From Miscanthus floridulus (taxonomy: Eukaryota > Streptophyta > Magnoliopsida > Poales > Poaceae), in NCBI RefSeq assembly GCF_019320115.1, contig NC_089581.1, positions 93,246,802 to 93,310,801 of the forward strand: a stretch of DNA of 64,000 nucleotides, given 5' to 3'. The notes beneath the pieces were generated by a model. That model worked only from the letters and a program-made list of their open reading frames with translations. It had not been told where the DNA came from and searched no databases. A program made the translations under genes and the position numbers. Below, in pieces: positions 58,508-64,000 of this stretch (position 1 is its first letter; each line of letters begins with the position of its first letter).

Positions 58508-61500
58508 ATGGTAATGGTGACTAGCGATGACGTCCCTGAGGTATGCTTTCAAATTCCCATTCTAAAAATGTTGGTTGCTACCCTGTATTTCCTTTGTCCT
58601 CAAATTTATTTTATCTAATTTCTAGGAAATGAGGAACGAAATCTTGATTCCATCAGTTGTTACTTCCAATGTTTATTTTCTTGGGCCTCTAGGTGATCCT
58701 GATCCATCTAATTTCATCCATCAAGAAACCAACCAAATCCCCTTCAAATAGTCTGTAGTGGATTTGTCCTCCTAGAACATCAAAACTCCCTTCAGAAACT
58801 GGCCTAAAATGCCCAAGGCATGGAGAGATTGGTCTCATAGGGTATCTAAGAAAAAGGCTAGAGATTGAGAGGTGTATGATTTGAATCAATGTTTGACACT
58901 CTCATTGTCTGGGATGGAGAGGAATGATTCACTCTTGATTTCCGCATCTTATTTCTGGTCTAATGCCCTGAACGCTTTCGTTTTTGGTCATGGCCCGATG
59001 ACCATTACCCTGGCTAATGTTTATATGTTGACCGACCTTAGAATAACCGGGCCAATGCAGCCTTACAAATACTTGAGTACTAGTTCCAAGAAATTAGCCA
59101 AAATGTCAGATTGCACAGGATGGGCAAGTTATATTCTGAACCATATTGGAGATGAATCAACTATTAGTGAAAGGGAATATGTGGCCTTTCTGAATACGTG
59201 GTTGGAGAGATTCATCTTCTGTGGGTCATCCTATGGTCCAACTTATAATCATAAGCTTATGGCAGAGCATTTGGCAATAGGCAAGGATATCCCTCTTGGA
59301 AAGTATCTACTAGGGGCTGCTTATCATCTGATGCACTAGGTAGCTGCCCAATTGCTGAAGAACGAACCAGTGCATACTATTAGTGGCCCTTGGTGGTTGA
59401 TACAACTGTGGCTCAACCTGTACATGCACAAGATTGCAAGGCCTGATCTCAGAAGTCTGAGTTTGCCCTCTTCCAACTTTAATGAGGAATATAGAGGCGA
59501 GAAAGGAAGAACCTATCAGTGCTTGAGCTATGGGGAGGCTGCATTGGCCATAACAATTAATATCGATATTGGTCATCTCTTCAAAAAGTTTTACAGAGGG
59601 TTTGATGCAGGCATCCTAACTTGGCTACCATATAATGAGGATGAGAATGATGAGCTAATCTTCCCATTCAAATTCCGATGTGAATCAGGCCGCTCGGACG
59701 AGACAATGGCTGCAATCTTTAATTCCTTCATCAAGCCCTATGTTCTTCTAGCCAAATTTTGCCATGGTCGTGGAAAAATGGCCACATGCTTCTTCCTTCT
59801 AGGCAATCTTCCAACTTATGAGTTCTATTGTCCATCCTTCATAGCTTGTTAGTTTGGTTTTGGTCAACTTCCCCCTTAATTGTTCTTCAAAAACATACTG
59901 AAGCCAAGAGAAGATATCAGTGAGCTAATGGAAGCTTCCAGAGTCTTCCAATTGGGATCAGATCTTCCTTCCCTTTGCTTGCATGATTGGATCAGGGTCA
60001 GCTTCTCTTCCACTCTTTTTGACTCCTGGTGGCAAGAATGGTGCTCCCATCTTTTCTATAGGTTAGTTCACCCTTTGTGCATAGCTCTGGATGGGGAATT
60101 CGCTTCTGACAATGAGGTAACTTTCATCCCCTTTTTAGAGAAATTCCTTGATGAATTCCTCTGCCAACTATTCTAACCGACCCTTTTAGGATAATGAATT
60201 CAATCCTCCAAGCTTGGACAGGAAAAGGCATCCTATAGATTATTTGCCACCATACCTAGTTTCAAGAATGGGATCAACCACACCTTCATTGAGGAAATTG
60301 ATGAAAACTCATGCTACCCCTACCATCGTAACATATCAATCTTCAAAGTGCAAGGCAGCTCAAGGGACAACCCAAAAAACCACTACTGGAAAAAGACTTC
60401 GTAGGACAAGACCTTCAGCCTCTCAGGTACACAATCCATGTTTTTCTCGAACCAATATTCAACTTTGAATCTCATTCCTTCATAGTTATCGAGTATTGCA
60501 TCCCAATCTACTCTTGGTGTGGTACTACCATCCCAAGCGTTTGATTTAGCACCAGTTGAACCCCTATCGGTTGATCCTCAAAAGGAGCCGATTTTGGTTG
60601 AAATAACCGATGCCTCCACAATAGCAGAGAACGTGAGTTTTATCCTTGACATCCGTCGGAGTATCTTTCTTCAACTTCTTGACTTACTTAGTTTTTTTCA
60701 TCCTCCATCTGACTCCTTACCATGCTAGATACTTCCTGAGGAAACATCCATGCAAGAGTAGGACCCTGACAGCCTTCTTAATGATCCTGCCGACATTGAG
60801 GGTGATCCTGTTTCTATCAACACTTAGATTGTCGATTCCCCAGTTCGGCATATAACTGATGGTAAGGAAGTTACATGTTCAATTTATTTTCTCTATAAAA
60901 ACATGAGCTAAAAATCTTTCCTAATGTTTACAGATGTTAATGTTGAGAGTCCAGAGCTGATTCATCCATATATCACCAGTGCATCATCAACTAACCCTTC
61001 TTAGATAGAGGCTATCACGGAAAAGGTATTGCATTCATCTCACCGTTCATTTTGTCATAAACTGATCCAATCCCCTTAATCAAGATTCTCTTAAATGTAG
61101 GCATTTGATCTTCTAGCCCTGAGCTACTCTTTCAATCTGGAGGAGTATCTTGATGAAGATGAAATTAGTTCATCAGCCACCTCCTCCAAGGAAACCTTGC
61201 CAGAAGAGACCAAAAATCAGCTAAGAGATGTTATGCCAATGCTTGAGAAGAATATAGCCGATTTGGTCTAAGACACTGGTCCAATGCATAGAGTTTTCTT
61301 GGCCATTAAGGGCAATCCATCCCTAGCTCTCTCTAGAGTCTTGTCTCCTTTATCTATCTTTGAAGATCAGGTCTTGAAGGTGAAATAGGCTCAGAGGAAT
61401 CTGTTTGATTATGAAACTTTATTGGCTAAGGGGAACTCTAATAGGCAAGAGGCTAAAGAACTGACACAGTTGATTGATCACTTGAAGAACTCCTCCCTTA

Positions 61501-61676
61501 GTATTGACCCAGAATTGTCTCAACTGGAAGCCAGGCGTGTAGAACTTGAGAAGGAGCTAGAAAATGTGAAGGCTGCCATTGATCGTCATAAGTCCACCCT
61601 GGCTCAAATACCTGATGCCATTCAACAAAAGAAATAGGAACTACTGGCCAAAGTCAGAGAAGGTAGAGCCATCTGA
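58508..61676 (+). pseudogene. Complete seven-exon plant-mobile-domain (PMD) gene, antisense inside P-C
   Basis: Exons: 58508-58540, 58626-60116, 60190-60426, 60486-60632, 60729-60861, 60934-61025 and 61101-61676. All six introns are GT-AG (59-96 bp), and every junction stays in frame. Exon 2 encodes a domain resembling PMD (PF10536, aminotransferase-like plant mobile domain): MTITLANVYMLTDLRITG, SEREYVAFLNTWLERFIFC, YLLGAAYHLMH and DETMAAIFNSFIKPYVLLAKF. Exon 3 is basic and Thr/Lys-rich, exons 4-6 are acidic, and exon 7 is a probable coiled coil. Exon 2 has stops at about 58749, 58776, 58867, 59337, 59850 and 59877, mostly TAG, so the copy is inactive. PMD proteins occur in plant silencing factors and in transposons; the role here is unknown. 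Confidence 0.85.
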
Positions 61677-62033
61677 AGTAGCCTCAAGAGCATTCCTAGA
61701 TCAGCCAAAGAAGACAAACAATAGATCATGGAAGTCGATGCTATTTGGCTAGAAGTGTTGAAAGCGATCCAGGATGATTTAGACTTGTAATTCGTGTATC
61801 AACATATGTCTTGTGTAGAACCAATGACAACCATACTTTCTGTTATCTCACTATGTTTTCTTTGTTTCGACTAAAGAGCCAATTTGAAAATAGCCAATTC
61901 CAGACTTCCAACCTTAATCCAATTAAGTCTGAAAATATGGCCTTTATTATTGCAAAAACCCCTCAATCTTCCATCCATAGTCACCCGGCGTCATATTCTC
62001 TTTAGTATTAGTGGGGTGGCGCTTCGCCTTCTA
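61677..62033. other. Spacer between PMD gene and gag-protease (P-C)
   Basis: Matches 944-1281 of P-A with an insertion of about 40 bases near 61811. It holds the read-through extension of the PMD frame (to about 61790) and no pol-like sequence. Confidence 0.7.
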
Positions 62034-62037
62034 TTAA

Positions 62038-62613
62038 TTATGGTTGCCTTTTGCATGTCCCGAGGCATCTACCTCTTCGCTTTGTGGCTTCAAATACAAG
62101 GCGAGGGCTTTGGCATCGAACACATCTACACTCGCAACCGCACCTATTCCTTTGCACTTCTTCACCCTCACAGAACTCTGTAGTGGCCTTCCTCTCTTCC
62201 CATATCTTGCTAGAAAAGCATTCAAAGTCTCCTAGTTCCCAAAAGACCAGATTGGCTGTTGCGATACTCATAGACTCATCAGCGTGAACCAACTCGACAT
62301 CATCTCCATGCCATTGAATCAAACACTGATGCATGGTCAATGGTACACAACAGTTCACATGAATCCAATCATGACCAAGGAGTAAACTATATGACCCTTT
62401 TCCATTGATGACGAAGAATGTGGTAAGTAGAGTCTTACTCCTGATTGTTAGTTCAACGTTCATTGCCCCTCGGGTCTTTGATGCATTACCCCCAAAGTCT
62501 TTAAGCATCATGTCAGTCTTAATCAGGTCTCCTGGTCCCTTGCCAAGTTTGCAAAAAGTGGTGTAAGGCATGAGATTGACAAAAGCACCTCCATCCACCA
62601 ACATCTTGTTCAT
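62038..62613 (-). pseudogene. Protease of P-C, open but fused to a novel tail
   Basis: The frame is uninterrupted from 62613 to 62038 on the minus strand. The active site VDGGAFVNLMP is near 62598 and LLGHDWIH near 62370; a His/Trp-rich IQWHGDD segment is near 62310. After FECFSSKIWEE (about 62205) the sequence no longer matches P-B, which goes on towards RT. Here the protein ends in about 50 residues rich in Cys and Arg, then a stop at 62038. An alternative frame (62225-62034) gives a tail reading GIGAVASVDVFDAKALALYL, which looks more protein-like. This is the best preserved protease of the family. Confidence 0.8.
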
Positions 62614-64000
62614 CGGCTTCCCATCAACAAAACCTTTTACATATAAAGCTTTTAAGTGCTAAAGCTTGACTGGTTTATCAAATATTGCTTGTTGTATAAC
62701 TGTCAACTTGGCAACTATCTCCTCATACTTCGATTCATCAAAATCTGAATAAACTTCTTGATCTACCGGAGCTCTAAACTCTGATGGTAACATAAAAGCC
62801 ATTTGAATATTGGCCGATGGTTGCTTTCTATTGGTTGTTTGCTTAGCACACCATACTTGAGGTTTATCGGATGCCTAAGCCTGTTCCAACTCTCTATTCC
62901 TTAGGCGTTGCACCCTTCTCTTCTGGCTTCTTGTCAAACCTCATGGACACCATTTGCCTTCCTGCCAAACATATTCTCTCTCATTGCCTTCTTCTTCATA
63001 ATCAGCCCATTCTTGATCAACAACTCTTTTTCCAAGCCGATCCATGTTATTATGATGATACGCATCTTGAGCATGGATAGACTGATGGTTGGCTTGAGAT
63101 TGCCTAAACTCCTAATATTGATGACTGCACTTTGGACAGTTATTCCTGGTAGGCAACTTCAAAACTTCATTCTAGCAATGTCTAAAGAAAGAACAATTCC
63201 AATGTGATTCAGCTTGCTTTCTTTCATACCTCTCTTTTTCCTATTGACGCTGGTATTCTTGCTCTTCTAACCAACACTAATAATCTTTTTCCTTCTGCTA
63301 CTACCATTTATTCAATAGAATTTGAGTTGTAACCTGCGGCTTTGTTGCCCCACCTTTTGATGTTTCTCCCTACTCATATTGGCTCTTTTGCTTGTCACGA
63401 TGTCTTCTAATTTCTCAGTATTCATTAGCCGATATTTGCATCTTAGGATCAACTGTTCTAGCTTCTCTTGATTTGGTTGATGTTAGGACCTTAGTCTTAC
63501 CTTTGAGCAGCCTAGCATCGACCATGTTTTGATCTCCTGGGAAAGGATTATCATCAACTTTCATTTTCCAAGGCATATCAAATTTGAGTCTTCCTTGCTG
63601 AATAGCCCTCTACATATGCTACTGAAAAATTCTACATTCATTAGTGGAATGAGAAGTAGCATTATGGAACTTGCAGAACTTCTTATTCTTTAGCTGGTCA
63701 TGGGGCAACATAACATGATTATCGGGTAGCTTGATCAGTCCCTTCTCAAGTAAGAAATCGAAGAGCTTGTCTGATTTTGTGACATCAAAGTCATAGCTCT
63801 CCTCGACTCCTCTTCCCCAAGGATTTGGTACCATTACTATCTTCTTGCCCCAATTCCATTCAGCCATAGCAACCTCTTCTTCTTCATCTTCATAGCCATC
63901 CTCGACTGAATATGGATTATAAGCTTCGGCCACTGTGGTATTCTTCTAGAATCGGGTATCTCTATGCATACTCTAGAATTAGCTATTGAGTGCCACCACT
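62614..64000 (-). pseudogene. Gag of P-C, C-terminal part (continues beyond window)
   Basis: Minus-strand gag corresponding to 1991-3267 of P-A. The frame 63933-63619 begins MAEAYNPYSVEDGYEDEEEEV and ends at the knuckle CKFHNATSHSTNEC (about 63675-63630), with the first Cys intact, unlike P-A. A Cys-rich region at about 63210-63090 and a basic tail near 62940-62880 follow. The N-terminal gag core, primer site and 5' LTR lie to the right of the window. Confidence 0.78.

Noticed and set aside
59310..59576. Minus-strand ORF inside the PMD exon as a separate gene.
   Set aside because: It overlaps the strongly coding plus-strand PMD frame and resembles nothing known.

Overview
The window is a block of nested, decaying LTR retrotransposons from a plant nuclear genome. 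Family resemblances (long-LTR Tekay-like chromovirus, CRM-like gag, Tat/RIRE2-like elements with a second RNase H, plant mobile domain and PF04195-type proteins) point to a grass, probably panicoid; the species cannot be named from this sequence. I see no intact host gene, rRNA, tRNA or CRISPR array.

Layout. (1) 1-11055: two minus-strand relatives of one Ty3/gypsy family, here 'P'. Copy P-A (1-5761) shows the 3' end of an antisense plant-mobile-domain (PMD) gene, protease, gag and a truncated 5' LTR. Copy P-B (5762-11055) shows the protease-to-RT linker, protease, gag and a full 1.8 kb 5' LTR. (2) 11056-13515: unclassified sequence with diverged internal repeats. (3) 13516-51546: chromovirus 'T1', split at 19295 by its sister 'T2' (19296-49585; target duplication CCCCT/TCCCT). 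T2 keeps two ~4.6 kb LTRs, a tRNA-iMet-type primer site, an extra ORF upstream of gag, gag, and the integrase C-terminus with a chromodomain-like tail. Its middle is replaced by a minus-strand CRM-like remnant 'H' (27294-30361). (4) 34408-48081: Tat-like element 'D', complete end to end, sits inside the T2 3' LTR with a perfect AGGAC target duplication and two 393-bp LTRs. (5) 51547-56775: Tat-like element 'G', inserted in the T1 gag and itself broken in its second RNase H by (6) P-C (56776 to beyond 64000), which has a 3' LTR, polypurine tract, complete antisense PMD gene, protease and part of gag.

The most notable biology is in the 3' regions of P-C and D. Each carries a gene on the strand opposite to gag/pol, with its own TATA-like box and telo-box-like leader. 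Each is split by six or seven short GT-AG introns whose removal keeps one reading frame across every junction. P-C and P-A encode gag and protease but no reverse transcriptase or integrase between protease and the PMD gene. This suggests a non-autonomous lineage built of gag-PR plus an antisense cargo gene. In D the cargo is a PF04195-like protein with a coiled-coil tail. It lies between two copies of the segment next to the polypurine tract, and a 110-bp satellite-like array lies between integrase and cargo.

The order of events follows from the nesting: T1 first, then T2 and G inside T1, then D inside T2 and P-C inside G. The coding regions are riddled with stops, mostly TAG where a sister copy still has CAG, as expected from deamination of methylated CHG sites.
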